DNA of 64,000 bases, taken from positions 1,356,001 through 1,420,000 of the forward strand of contig NZ_CP115842.1 in assembly GCF_013318015.2 (NCBI RefSeq), written 5' to 3'. Below the pieces are notes generated by a model. That model saw only the letters and a list, made by a program, of their open reading frames with translations, did no database searches and was not told the DNA's origin. Source of the DNA: Agrobacterium tumefaciens (GTDB taxonomy: Bacteria; Pseudomonadota; Alphaproteobacteria; Rhizobiales; Rhizobiaceae). Shown here one piece after another: positions 9,117 to 19,426 of this stretch. Position 1 is the first letter of the stretch, and each line of letters begins with the position of its first letter. Made by a program: the position numbers and the translations under genes.

Positions 9117-10712
9117 ATGGCGGAATTTGACTATATCGTCATCGGAGCGGGAAGTGCGGGATGCGTTCTCGCCAACCGCCTCTCGAAAGACCCGAACAAT
9201 CGCGTCCTGCTGCTGGAAGCGGGCGGCAACGATAATTATCACTGGATCCATATTCCGGTCGGTTATCTCTATTGCATCAACAATCCGCGCACCGACTGGT
9301 GTTTCAAGACGGCGGAAGAACCTGGGCTTAACGGAAGGTCGTTGATCTATCCTCGCGGCAAGGTTCTCGGCGGCTGCTCCTCCATCAACGGCATGATCTA
9401 TATGCGCGGTCAGGCCCGAGACTACGATGTCTGGCGTCAACTTGGCTGCGAGGGTTGGGGATGGGATGATATCCTGCCCTATTTCCTGAAGTCGGAGGAT
9501 TTTTATCGCGGCAAGGGCGACATGCATTCCACCGGCGGCGAATGGCGGGTGGAGAAGGCGCGCGTGCGCTGGGATGTGCTTGATGCCTTTCAGCAGGCGG
9601 CAGGTGAGGCCGGCATTCGTGCGACCGAAGATTTCAACCGGGGCGACAATGAAGGGGCCGGTTATTTCGATGTGAACCAGCGGTCGGGCTGGCGCTGGAA
9701 CACGGCCAAGGCTTTTCTGAAACCGGCGCTTGGCCGCCGGAATTTGACAGTCATGACCAAGGCCCATGTCAAGCGTCTCATTGTCGAAGAGGGCCTGGTC
9801 ACAGGCGTCGAGTTTCACCACGACGGCGTCTTGAAAAAGATGCGTGCACGGCGCGAAACGGTGCTTTCGGCAGGTGCAGTCGGTTCACCACACATTCTGG
9901 AGCTTTCCGGCGTTGGCCGCGGCGACGTGTTGCAGGCCGCCGGTATCGACACAGTGACGGAAGTTCAAGGTGTGGGCGAGAACCTGCAGGATCATCTGCA
10001 ATTGCGCATGGTCTATAAGGTTTCAGGCGTCCTGACGCTGAATGAGAGGGCCTCCACGCTGTTCGGAAAGGCAAGGATCGGCCTCGAATATGCTTTGACC
10101 CGCTCCGGGCCGATGTCGATGGCGCCGAGCCAGCTTGGTGTCTTCACCCGTTCCTCTCCGGAAAAGGAGACGGCGGATCTGGAATATCATGTCCAGCCGG
10201 TGTCACTCGACAAGTTTGGTGATCCGGTTCACACTTTTCCGGCCATTACGGCAAGTGTCTGCAATCTGCGGCCCGAAAGCCGAGGCTCAGTGCATGTGAA
10301 AGGACCGGATTTCGCCATGCAGCCGGAAATCCGACCGAATTATCTGTCGACGGAAGGCGACCGCCGGGTAGCCATCGATTCCATGCGGCTGACGCGCCGC
10401 ATCGTCAACCAGCCCGCCTTTTCGCGGTTCAAACCGCAGGAATACCGGCCCGGCCCCACTTTTGAGAATGACGACGATCTGGCCCGCGCTGCGGGCGATA
10501 TCGGCACGACCATATTCCACCCCGTCGGCACCCTGCGCATGGGCTCCGATGCCGAAAGCGTTGTCGATACGCGGCTGAAATTCCGCAAGCTTGCTGGGCT
10601 GCGTGTGGCGGACGCCTCCATCATGCCGAGGATCACGTCCGGAAATACCAATTCGCCAACGATCATGATTGCCGAAAAGGCTGCCGACATGATCCTTGCG
10701 GATAATCGCTAA
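9117..10712 (+). CDS. GMC family FAD-dependent alcohol dehydrogenase (choline-dehydrogenase-like)
   Basis: The 531-aa protein starts MAEFDYIVIGAGSAGCVL, the FAD-binding Rossmann motif. GMC signature 1 (KVLGGCSSINGMIYMRG) and the second signature region (GAVGSPHILELSGVG) are present. Near the C-terminus lie the catalytic His region FHPVGTLRMG and the closing NTNSPTIMIAEKAADMI. GMC enzymes of this type oxidise primary or secondary alcohols to aldehydes or ketones, usually passing electrons to the respiratory chain. A GGAG at 9107-9110 supports the start at 9117; an in-frame ATG at 9105 is possible. It lies inside the transporter operon and is probably the first oxidation step of the imported compound. 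Confidence 0.88.
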   Translation: MAEFDYIVIGAGSAGCVLANRLSKDPNNRVLLLEAGGNDNYHWIHIPVGYLYCINNPRTDWCFKTAEEPGLNGRSLIYPRGKVLGGCSSINGMIYMRGQARDYDVWRQLGCEGWGWDDILPYFLKSEDFYRGKGDMHSTGGEWRVEKARVRWDVLDAFQQAAGEAGIRATEDFNRGDNEGAGYFDVNQRSGWRWNTAKAFLKPALGRRNLTVMTKAHVKRLIVEEGLVTGVEFHHDGVLKKMRARRETVLSAGAVGSPHILELSGVGRGDVLQAAGIDTVTEVQGVGENLQDHLQLRMVYKVSGVLTLNERASTLFGKARIGLEYALTRSGPMSMAPSQLGVFTRSSPEKETADLEYHVQPVSLDKFGDPVHTFPAITASVCNLRPESRGSVHVKGPDFAMQPEIRPNYLSTEGDRRVAIDSMRLTRRIVNQPAFSRFKPQEYRPGPTFENDDDLARAAGDIGTTIFHPVGTLRMGSDAESVVDTRLKFRKLAGLRVADASIMPRITSGNTNSPTIMIAEKAADMILADNR

Positions 10713-10725
10713 GAGGAGCGTTCCC

Positions 10726-11606
10726 ATGAAGACCGTCGCTTTTATCGGACTTGGCCATATGGGCCTGCCGATGGCCGCCAATCTCGTCAAGGCCGGTTAT
10801 GCCGTCAGGGGTTTCGACCTTTCCGAGGCATGCCGCGCGGCGGCGAGGGAGGCCGGGATTCCCGTCGCTTTGGATTCTGCCGAAGCCATTGATGCGGCGG
10901 AAGTGATCGTAACCATGCTGCCGAAGGGGGAACATGTTGTTTCGGTATATGGTGATCTGGTGCAGAAAATAGCTGCCGGAACGCTTCTCATCGATTGCTC
11001 GACGGTGGATATGGACAGCGCCCTGAAGGCACATGAGCTTGCCGCTTCCGCCGGTTGCCCCTCCGTCGACGCGCCTGTATCTGGCGGTACGGGCGGTGCC
11101 AGTGCCGGCACCTTGACCTTCATGTGTGGCGGAGAGGCCGAGGCTTTCTCGGCGGCCAAGCCGGTGCTGGAAGCCATGGGCAAGAAGATCGTCCATTGCG
11201 GCAAGGGCGGCAACGGCCAGGCAGCCAAGATCTGTAACAACATGATCCTCGGCATTTCCATGATTGCGGTTTCCGAGGCCTTCGTGCTGGGCGAAAAACT
11301 CGGCCTTTCGCATCAGGCGCTGTTCGATGTCGCCTCCACCTCATCGGGTCAATGCTGGTCGCTCACCACCTATTGCCCGGTGCCGGGACCAGTGCCGACA
11401 TCACCGGCGAACAATGATTATCAACCGGGTTTCGCTGCGGCGCTGATGCTGAAGGATTTGCTACTCTCGCAGGCGGCCGCGAATGGAGCCGGCGTTGCCA
11501 CTCCACTCGGCGCCGCAGCATCGACGCTTTATGAGAACTTCGTGGGTGAGGGCGGTGGCGCGCGTGATTTCTCCGCAATCGTCGAAATGCTACGCGGAGG
11601 CGAGGC

Positions 11607-11610
<4 letters not shown>
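10726..11610 (+). CDS. 3-hydroxyisobutyrate dehydrogenase-like NAD(P)-dependent oxidoreductase
   Basis: The 294-aa beta-hydroxyacid dehydrogenase begins KTVAFIGLGHMGLPMAANL, the nucleotide-binding motif and family signature. It has the substrate-binding DAPVSGGTGGASAGTL and the catalytic Lys region GNGQAAKICNNM. The family oxidises 3-hydroxy acids to semialdehydes or keto acids. The start at 10726 has GAGGAG upstream. The stop overlaps the start of the next gene by four bases (ATGA), so the two are translationally coupled. Whether valine-derived 3-hydroxyisobutyrate is the true substrate is uncertain; the operon context allows another 3-hydroxy acid. Confidence 0.88.
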
Positions 11611-13562
<1,952 letters not shown>

Positions 13563-13563
13563 G

Positions 13564-14352
13564 ATGATGGAGGATCAACCGAAAACCGTTCTGGTCACCG
13601 GCTCCACCAGCGGCATTGGCCTTGCCATCGCCAAACGTTTTGCCGAAGCGGGATTTCTCGTCGCCGTTCACGGCATAGAAACCGTGGAGGCGGCGACGCA
13701 GGCACTGGAGGCGGTTGCGAAGGTGGCGCGGCACCGGCCGGTCTATTTTTCTGCCAACCTCGCCAATTATGACGAGAGTGCACATCTGCCGGAAACCGTC
13801 ATCGCCGAATTCGGTCACATCGACGTGCTCGTCAACAATGCCGGTATCCAGAAGGTCGCGCCGATCGACGAATTCGATTTCGCCGATTTCTCCCATATTG
13901 TCGCGATCTCCCTCGACAGCGCTTTTCATACGATCCGTGCAGCCCTGCCGGGCATGAAGGAAAGGGGTTGGGGGCGCATCGTCAATATTGCTTCCGCGCA
14001 CGGGTTGCGCGCCTCACCCTTCAAGGGTCCCTATGTGGCGACGAAACATGCCGTGGTGGGCCTGACGAAAAGCGTGGCGCTGGAAGTGGCCGAACTTGGC
14101 ATTACCTGCAACGCCATCTGCCCCGGTTACGTCTGGACGCCGCTCGTCGCGGCGCAGGTTGCCGATCAGGCGCGCCTGCACGGCATGGGCGAGGATGAGG
14201 TGGTGAAGAAGGTGATGCTTGCGCCGCAGCCGACGCGACGTTTCGTGCAGCCGGAGGAAGTGGCGGAGATGGCGCTTTACCTCACCGGCGATATGGCGCG
14301 CTCCATCACCGGCACCACCATTTCCATCGATGGCGGCTGGACCGCTAAATAA
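13564..14352 (+). CDS. 3-hydroxybutyrate dehydrogenase-like short-chain dehydrogenase
   Basis: The 262-aa SDR has the cofactor motif VTGSTSGIGLAIA, NNAGIQ, a catalytic Ser in NIASAHGL and the YxxxK motif in GPYVATKHAVVGLTK. The QPTRRFVQPEEVAEMALYL and TTISIDGGWTAK ending match D-3-hydroxybutyrate dehydrogenases (about 260 aa). The family reaction is 3-hydroxybutyrate to acetoacetate with NAD. With the upstream acetoacetyl-CoA synthetase this would feed acetoacetyl-CoA into central metabolism. It is the last gene of the nine-gene run. Confidence 0.85.
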   Translation: MMEDQPKTVLVTGSTSGIGLAIAKRFAEAGFLVAVHGIETVEAATQALEAVAKVARHRPVYFSANLANYDESAHLPETVIAEFGHIDVLVNNAGIQKVAPIDEFDFADFSHIVAISLDSAFHTIRAALPGMKERGWGRIVNIASAHGLRASPFKGPYVATKHAVVGLTKSVALEVAELGITCNAICPGYVWTPLVAAQVADQARLHGMGEDEVVKKVMLAPQPTRRFVQPEEVAEMALYLTGDMARSITGTTISIDGGWTAK

Positions 14353-14472
14353 TTTTCGCGCATCCGGCTCAAGCGAACGATCTGCCATCCTTCCGGTATT
14401 GTGAGGCGATTTCAATACTGTATAGTTTTGCGTGCGGCGGGGTCAGCGCCGTGTTCACGGAACAGCGGTATT

Positions 14473-15513
14473 ATGAACACAGGGTTTTCGGAAGCTCCGT
14501 TAGCGCGCTCGCGTTTCGATACACGCCATGTGCCGAAGCGCGACGCCATGGCGCTGTGGCGCGATTCGATCAACGTGCTTTTTGATGCCCGCCTGCGCAG
14601 ATCGCAGGATGACGGTTTTTTTGCCAGTGTCGATGCCGCCTTCATCGGCAATGTCGCGCTTGGCCGCACCCAGTCCTCGGCGCAGGATTTCGACCGCTCG
14701 CGCCACAAGATTGCCCGGGACGGGATGGACGGCTTTCTCCTGCAATTTTACGCCAGCGGCCAAAGCATGTCGCGGCGCGGAGCGGGCGAGACTGCCGGCC
14801 CGGGCGATCTCCACATCATTGACATGGCGCAGCCGCTGGCCACAGCCACAACCGATCACGATCATCTGAGCCTTGTCGTGCCGCGCCGGCTGCTGGAAGG
14901 CAGGCTCATCGGTTCCGGCAATAATCACGAGCGCGTGCTGCCGGCCGGTTTGCCCCTGGTATCTCTGCTGCGGGAAACGATGACCAGCGTTTACCGCCAC
15001 TTTGACGTCATGAACGCCAATGATGGCGCGGCCGCGGTCTCGCCATTGCTGGAGCTTGCCGCGGCTGCCATCAATAATCATGTCCGGGAAGACAATGCGC
15101 AGGGTGTTCAGCGGGCGCTGCGAGCATCCATCAGGCGCTATATCGACAATCACCTGCTCGATCCGGCCTTGTCGGTGGAAAAGGTCATGGGCGAGTTCGG
15201 CGTATCGCGACGCACCGTCTACCGGCTTTTCGAACCGCTGGGCGGGTTTTCGGCCTGCATCACCCATAGGCGCCTCGAACGGGCAATGGATTTCCTGCGG
15301 GCGCCGCAGTCGGCCCATATGACGATAGCTGAGGTGGCGGCGTCCTATGGCTTCACCAACCCGGAAAATTTCAGCCGCGTTTTCAAGAAGACCTTCGGCC
15401 TGTCGCCGCGTCAGATGCGGCATTTCGCATCCGAAAACCGCGATACCATACCGGATATTATCAAACCGGATAGCGCAGAGTGGACACGCTGGATCGTGCA
15501 GCTCGGTCGCTGA
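14473..15513 (+). CDS. AraC family transcriptional regulator
   Basis: The 346-aa protein has an N-terminal sensor region resembling the AraC_binding_2 type (QDFDRSRHKIARDGMDGFLLQFY) and a C-terminal double helix-turn-helix at about residues 230-335 (IDNHLLDPALSVEKVMGEFGVSRRTVYRLF as first helices; IAEVAASYGFTNPENFSRVFKKTFG as second). The ATG at 14473 has GGAA about 10 nt upstream; a longer frame opens at 14401. It lies 120 nt after the transporter/dehydrogenase operon in the same direction, so it may regulate that operon along with the LysR gene. The effector is unknown. Confidence 0.88.
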   Translation: MNTGFSEAPLARSRFDTRHVPKRDAMALWRDSINVLFDARLRRSQDDGFFASVDAAFIGNVALGRTQSSAQDFDRSRHKIARDGMDGFLLQFYASGQSMSRRGAGETAGPGDLHIIDMAQPLATATTDHDHLSLVVPRRLLEGRLIGSGNNHERVLPAGLPLVSLLRETMTSVYRHFDVMNANDGAAAVSPLLELAAAAINNHVREDNAQGVQRALRASIRRYIDNHLLDPALSVEKVMGEFGVSRRTVYRLFEPLGGFSACITHRRLERAMDFLRAPQSAHMTIAEVAASYGFTNPENFSRVFKKTFGLSPRQMRHFASENRDTIPDIIKPDSAEWTRWIVQLGR

Positions 15514-16024
15514 CGCGATTGTTTCGAAGCCGATCTGACACTGTATGACGGAATGTTGGCACAATCCGACCATTCGTTCCGCTTGGACCTTCGCAGGGAT
15601 GCGCTTGCGCGGCGGGCGTGCCACAGTGCGGACGTTGTTTTTAATAGATATTTCGCCTGACAATCATGATGATACGAATTCTCAATTTTCTGGAGATGCT
15701 GCCCGTATGGCGGGTGCGTCGCCGCGACACGACGAGATACCTCGAAGCCGCCGGCGACCAATGCGACTTTGAAACGGCGGGACCACCACTGTGGCTGTCG
15801 ATTTCTGAAAACCCGCCGGACATCCAGTGTGAAACGGAAGACGTCAATCGCCGGCCACCATTCTCGTGGCTGGGGATTGGGCAAAGTTTCAGCGCGGTCG
15901 ATGAGTTCGACGGTGCCGGTTGCGATAGACTTGCGGTCGCAGAGTACGGCTAAGCTGATTTTGCTGTCTGGAACAAACTGTGTCCCTGTGAATTAAATCA
16001 ACAGGATTATAGGGAGTGAGAGAC
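15514..16024. other. 511-nt spacer with no gene I can support firmly
   Basis: The stretch lies between the AraC gene and a small membrane protein. A 95-codon frame at 15666-15953 (+) starts MMIRILNFLEMLPVWRVRRRD but has no clear ribosome site and resembles no family I recognise. Overlapping frames occur on both strands. An exact GGAAC occurs at 15970-15974, but without the partner CGTT at the right distance, so I do not call a stress promoter. Confidence 0.3.
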
Positions 16025-16255
16025 ATGGCCAGAGAAAATACCAGCTATCTTGGCGGTCGGCATGATCCGAAAAATGAAACGGCAACGCGGGCGCGGCAAG
16101 GGGTAAAAGGACGTCCAGTTCTTGTCATTCTGGTTGTCAGTCTGCTCCTCGCGCTGGTGGTCTGGACGGTCGTCGAATATGCGGTTTTCGAACCCGACGA
16201 GAACCGGCCGCAAAACGCTCAGACGGAGACTGCGCCGGCGCCACAAAACCCATAA
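16025..16255 (+). CDS. Small single-pass membrane protein, hypothetical
   Basis: The 76-aa protein has a charged, glycine-containing N-terminus (ARENTSYLGGRHDPKNE), one strong membrane segment at about residues 32-52 (VLVILVVSLLLALVVWTVVEY) and an acidic/proline-rich tail ending APAPQNP. AGGGAG sits eight bases before the ATG at 16025, which supports this start over the GTG at 16016 within the ribosome site. I do not recognise the family. It precedes the gcd gene by 104 nt in the same direction; a short inverted repeat lies between them. Confidence 0.65.
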   Translation: MARENTSYLGGRHDPKNETATRARQGVKGRPVLVILVVSLLLALVVWTVVEYAVFEPDENRPQNAQTETAPAPQNP

Positions 16256-16263
16256 CCATCATG

Positions 16264-16281
16264 CCGTGAAATTTTTCACGG
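16264..16281. promoter_or_regulatory. Inverted repeat CCGTGAAA-TT-TTTCACGG between small membrane gene and gcd
   Basis: Eight-base perfect arms with a two-base centre lie 9 nt after the stop of the small gene and 79 nt before the gcd start. It could be a short terminator stem or, given its dyad operator shape, a regulator site for gcd. There is no T-run after it. Confidence 0.4.
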
Positions 16282-16359
16282 TGAATGTTGAGTTTGTATG
16301 GAACCAGATTGCCCCCAATTCCATTTCACGCAAAGTGACAGGAATCGGGGGTTTCATTC

Positions 16360-18696
16360 ATGGCAGTCACCGTTACTGCGGTTATTCTATCGCTGATCGG
16401 CCTTGCGCTGTTCGGTTTCGGCTCTCAGCTCGTCATGTTGGGCGGGAGCTTCTATTACGTCCTTTCCGGTATGGCCTTCCTGTTGACAGCCATTCTGCTG
16501 TTCAAGCGTAACCGGGCAGCTCTCCACGTCTATGCCGTCTTCATTGTCGCGACACTCGCCTGGGCCCTCTGGGAAGTGGGTTTCGACTGGTGGCAGCTTG
16601 GGCCGCGGGGTGGCATAGTCATTCTTATCGGCTTGTGGTTGCTGGTGCCCTGGGTCAGGAAGCCTCTCGGTTTTTCAAGCCCGACAGGGCTGAATTACGG
16701 CCCGAATGCCTGGCCACTCGCGCTATCGGTTCTCGCCTCCATTGTGGTGGCGGGATATTCGATGGCGCAGGATCCGCATGACCAGGCAGGGTCCTTGTCT
16801 GAGGAGAAGGTGGCGTCCGCTCCGATCTATGGCGGCGACGTACCGGATGGCGATTGGCATCAATACGGCCGCACGCCTTATGGCCAGCGCTATTCGCCGC
16901 TGACGCAGGTCAATGTCGATAATGTTTCGCAGCTGAAGGAAGCGTGGCGGTACCAGACAGGCGACGTGAAGCTACCGGATGATGTGGGTGAAACCACCTA
17001 TCAGGTAACGCCGCTCAAGATCGGCAATACGCTTTATATCTGCACGCCGCACAATTGGGCGATCGCCATCGATGCCGCCACCGGCAAGGAAAAGTGGAAA
17101 TACGACCCCAATGTCGGTCTTAACCCGGACCGCCAGCACCAGACGTGCCGCGGTGTTTCCTATTATGCCGAACCCAATGCCGCACAGGGCACCGCCTGCG
17201 CCCAGCGCGTTTACCTGCCGACCTCGGATGCGCGGCTGATTGCGCTTGATGCAGCGACCGGTCAGATCTGCACATCCTTTGCGGATCAGGGCGTGCTGCA
17301 TCTGGAACAGGGCATGAAATACAATCCTGCCGGTTATTATTATTCGACCTCGCCGCCCGTGATCGCGGCGGGCAAGATCATCATCGGCGGTGCGGTGAAC
17401 GATAACTACTCCACGCAGGAACAGTCCGGCGTCATCCGTGCGTTCGATGTGAACAGCGGCGCACTCATCTGGAACTGGGATTCCGGCAATCCGGAAAAGA
17501 CCGAGCCGATTGCCGCAGGCGAAACCTACACTACCAACTCGCCGAACAGCTGGTCCGTGTTGAGCTACGACGAGGGGCTTGGCCTCGTTTACGTACCCCT
17601 CGGCAATCAGGTGCCGGACCAGCTCGGTATGGGTCGCAGCGAGAATGTGGAGAAATATTCCTCCTCCATCGTGGCGCTCGATATCAATACCGGCAAGGAT
17701 CGCTGGGTGCGCCAGACGGTTCATCACGACCTCTGGGATATGGATGTGCCGGCCCAGCCGGTGCTGCTCGACATCACCAAGAACGGTCAAAGCGTTCCCG
17801 CACTCGTGGGCCCTACAAAGCAGGGCGATATCTACGTTCTGGACCGGCGCACGGGTGAGCCGCTTCTGCCGATTACGGAAGAACCGGCACCGGGCGGTAC
17901 AATCCCTGAGGACTTCAGCTCCCCGACTCAGCCAACGACGGCGCTGTCGTTCAAGCCGGAGCCGCTGAAGGAAAAGGACATGTGGGGCGTCTCCATGTTC
18001 GATCAGCTCGCCTGCCGCATCCGCTTCCATCAGCTGAACTATCAGGGCCGCTATACGCCGCCCTCGCTGAACGGCTCCATCATCTATCCCGGCAATTTTG
18101 GCACGTTCAACTGGGGCAGCGTCGCGGTCGATCCCGAACGTCAGGTCATGTTCGGCATGCCGACATACCTTGCCTTTACCTCGCAGCTCGTGCCGCGCGC
18201 CGACATCCCGCCGAAGGGCCAGGACGAGAAGGGCAGTGAGCAGGGGCTGAACCGCAATGACGGTGCGCCCTATGGCGTCTTCATGGGACCGTTCCTCGGT
18301 CCGCTGAAAATCCCCTGCCAGGCACCTCCGTGGGGTTATGTCGCTGGTGCCGACCTGCGCACCGGCGATATCGCATACAAGCACAAGAACGGCACGGTCC
18401 ATGACATGACGCCGCTGCCGTTGCCCTTCAAGGTGGGCGTACCGGGCATTGGCGGGCCGATGATTACCAAGGGTGGCGTGGCCTTCCTCGGTGCTGCCGT
18501 CGACAACTATCTGCGCGCCTACAACCTCACCACCGGCAAACAGCTCTGGGAAGCACGTCTGCCGGCTGGCGGGCAGGCAACGCCCATGACCTATGCGCTG
18601 GATGGCGGCAAGCAATATGTTGTGATGGTTGCGGGTGGTCACGGCTCGGTTGGAACCAAGCCGGGCGACTATGTGATCGCCTATACCCTGCCGTAA
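16360..18696 (+). CDS. gcd: Membrane-bound PQQ-dependent glucose dehydrogenase (glucose/quinate/shikimate family)
   Basis: The 778-aa protein has about five N-terminal membrane segments in the first 140 residues and then a periplasmic PQQ beta-propeller domain beginning DGDWHQYGRTPYGQRYSPLTQVN. Typical propeller signatures follow (PLKIGNTLYICTPHNWAIAIDAATGKEKWKYD and the C-terminal GGKQYVVMVAGGHG). Length matches the Gcd family of about 780-800 aa. It oxidises aldoses such as glucose to the lactone in the periplasm and donates electrons to ubiquinone. Quinate/shikimate dehydrogenases share the architecture, so the exact substrate is inferred. It needs PQQ; no pqq genes are in this window. It is followed by a bidirectional terminator. 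Confidence 0.92.
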   Translation: MAVTVTAVILSLIGLALFGFGSQLVMLGGSFYYVLSGMAFLLTAILLFKRNRAALHVYAVFIVATLAWALWEVGFDWWQLGPRGGIVILIGLWLLVPWVRKPLGFSSPTGLNYGPNAWPLALSVLASIVVAGYSMAQDPHDQAGSLSEEKVASAPIYGGDVPDGDWHQYGRTPYGQRYSPLTQVNVDNVSQLKEAWRYQTGDVKLPDDVGETTYQVTPLKIGNTLYICTPHNWAIAIDAATGKEKWKYDPNVGLNPDRQHQTCRGVSYYAEPNAAQGTACAQRVYLPTSDARLIALDAATGQICTSFADQGVLHLEQGMKYNPAGYYYSTSPPVIAAGKIIIGGAVNDNYSTQEQSGVIRAFDVNSGALIWNWDSGNPEKTEPIAAGETYTTNSPNSWSVLSYDEGLGLVYVPLGNQVPDQLGMGRSENVEKYSSSIVALDINTGKDRWVRQTVHHDLWDMDVPAQPVLLDITKNGQSVPALVGPTKQGDIYVLDRRTGEPLLPITEEPAPGGTIPEDFSSPTQPTTALSFKPEPLKEKDMWGVSMFDQLACRIRFHQLNYQGRYTPPSLNGSIIYPGNFGTFNWGSVAVDPERQVMFGMPTYLAFTSQLVPRADIPPKGQDEKGSEQGLNRNDGAPYGVFMGPFLGPLKIPCQAPPWGYVAGADLRTGDIAYKHKNGTVHDMTPLPLPFKVGVPGIGGPMITKGGVAFLGAAVDNYLRAYNLTTGKQLWEARLPAGGQATPMTYALDGGKQYVVMVAGGHGSVGTKPGDYVIAYTLP

Positions 18697-18721
18697 AACG
18701 AGGCGGATTCAATCAAACAAA

Positions 18722-18753
18722 AAAAACCGGAATGGATGACCATTCCGGTTTTT
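18722..18753. terminator. Bidirectional rho-independent terminator between gcd and DUF892 gene
   Basis: The arms AAAAACCGGAATGG and CCATTCCGGTTTTT pair perfectly around ATGA, with A-run and T-run flanks that serve both strands. It lies 26 nt after gcd and 24 nt before the end of the convergent gene. Confidence 0.85.
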
Positions 18754-18776
18754 GCTTGTGCAGTTGGAAAAGGCGA

Positions 18777-19277
18777 TCAGGCCGCCTTTTTCTGTGCTGC
18801 GGCATTGATCGATGTCTTGGCAAGCGCGCTCAGCGCATCGTCTGTCTTGGACTCTTCCTTCAGCGTCGCATCCAGCAGGGTAACGGCATTGGCATGACCA
18901 AGCTTTTCGGCCCATGCCTTCAGGGTGCCATAACGGGCGATTTCGTAATGTTCGACCGCCTGAGCCGAGGAAATGAGACCGGCATCGAGAGCTGCGGTGC
19001 CCTTGAAATCGTCCATAATCTCTTCGCCCTCGGCAATGATGCCCTGGATAGCTTCGCAGGTCTTACCCTGCGCCCGCTTGCCGATGATCTCGAACACTTC
19101 CTGCAGGCGTTCGATCTGGCCCTGCGTTTCTTCCTTGTGCTTTTCGAAGGCCTGTTTCAGCTTCGGGTCTGTCGCTGCCCGCGCCATTTTCGGCAGAGCT
19201 TTAAGGATCTGCCTTTCGGCGTAATAGATATCCTTCAGCGTATCGTAAAACAGGTCGTCGAGTTTTTTCTCGGCCAT
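18777..19277 (-). CDS. Ferritin-like domain protein, DUF892 (YciE/YciF family)
   Basis: The 166-aa all-helical protein begins KLDDLFYDTLKDIYYAERQI, the DUF892 signature, with further helices containing EKHKEETQGQIERL and AVEHYEIARYGTLKAWAE that carry the Glu/His residues expected for a di-metal four-helix bundle. The family is induced by stress in many bacteria; its reaction is not established. The start at 19277 has GGGAGAAG upstream; a 14-residue longer frame is less likely. A near-match to the EcfG promoter lies upstream at 19335-19359, which fits a stress role. Confidence 0.88.
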   Translation of the reverse strand: MAEKKLDDLFYDTLKDIYYAERQILKALPKMARAATDPKLKQAFEKHKEETQGQIERLQEVFEIIGKRAQGKTCEAIQGIIAEGEEIMDDFKGTAALDAGLISSAQAVEHYEIARYGTLKAWAEKLGHANAVTLLDATLKEESKTDDALSALAKTSINAAAQKKAA

Positions 19278-19334
19278 TGGTTCTTCTCCCATGGTGTGAA
19301 AGTGCGTGATGTACGCCATTGCGCACGGGAGACA

Positions 19335-19359
19335 AACCTTTCGAAGCCCCTATGGTTCC
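19335..19359 (-). promoter_or_regulatory. Possible EcfG promoter (one mismatch) for the DUF892 gene
   Basis: On the minus strand GGAAC (19359-19355) is followed after 16 nt by GGTT (19338-19335), one base from the CGTT consensus. It is about 60 nt before the start codon. Confidence 0.4.
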
Positions 19360-19426
19360 GGCTCTGTTGCGCGCAACGTTTTATATTCCAGCAGAAGCTC
19401 CGCCGCGTATAGGATGACGAGCGGCA

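Noticed and set aside
14500..15663. 387-codon antisense frame over the AraC gene, and similar long antisense frames at 7997-9118 and 36358-37236
   Set aside because: These are typical GC-rich shadows of well-identified genes on the other strand.
15970..15994. GGAAC upstream of the 76-aa membrane gene as an EcfG promoter
   Set aside because: The expected CGTT is absent at 16-17 nt spacing (ATTA/AATT found).
16972..18642. 556-codon antisense open frame opposite gcd
   Set aside because: It mirrors the strongly biased codons of gcd, has no ribosome site, and its protein resembles no family; gcd itself is intact and convincing.
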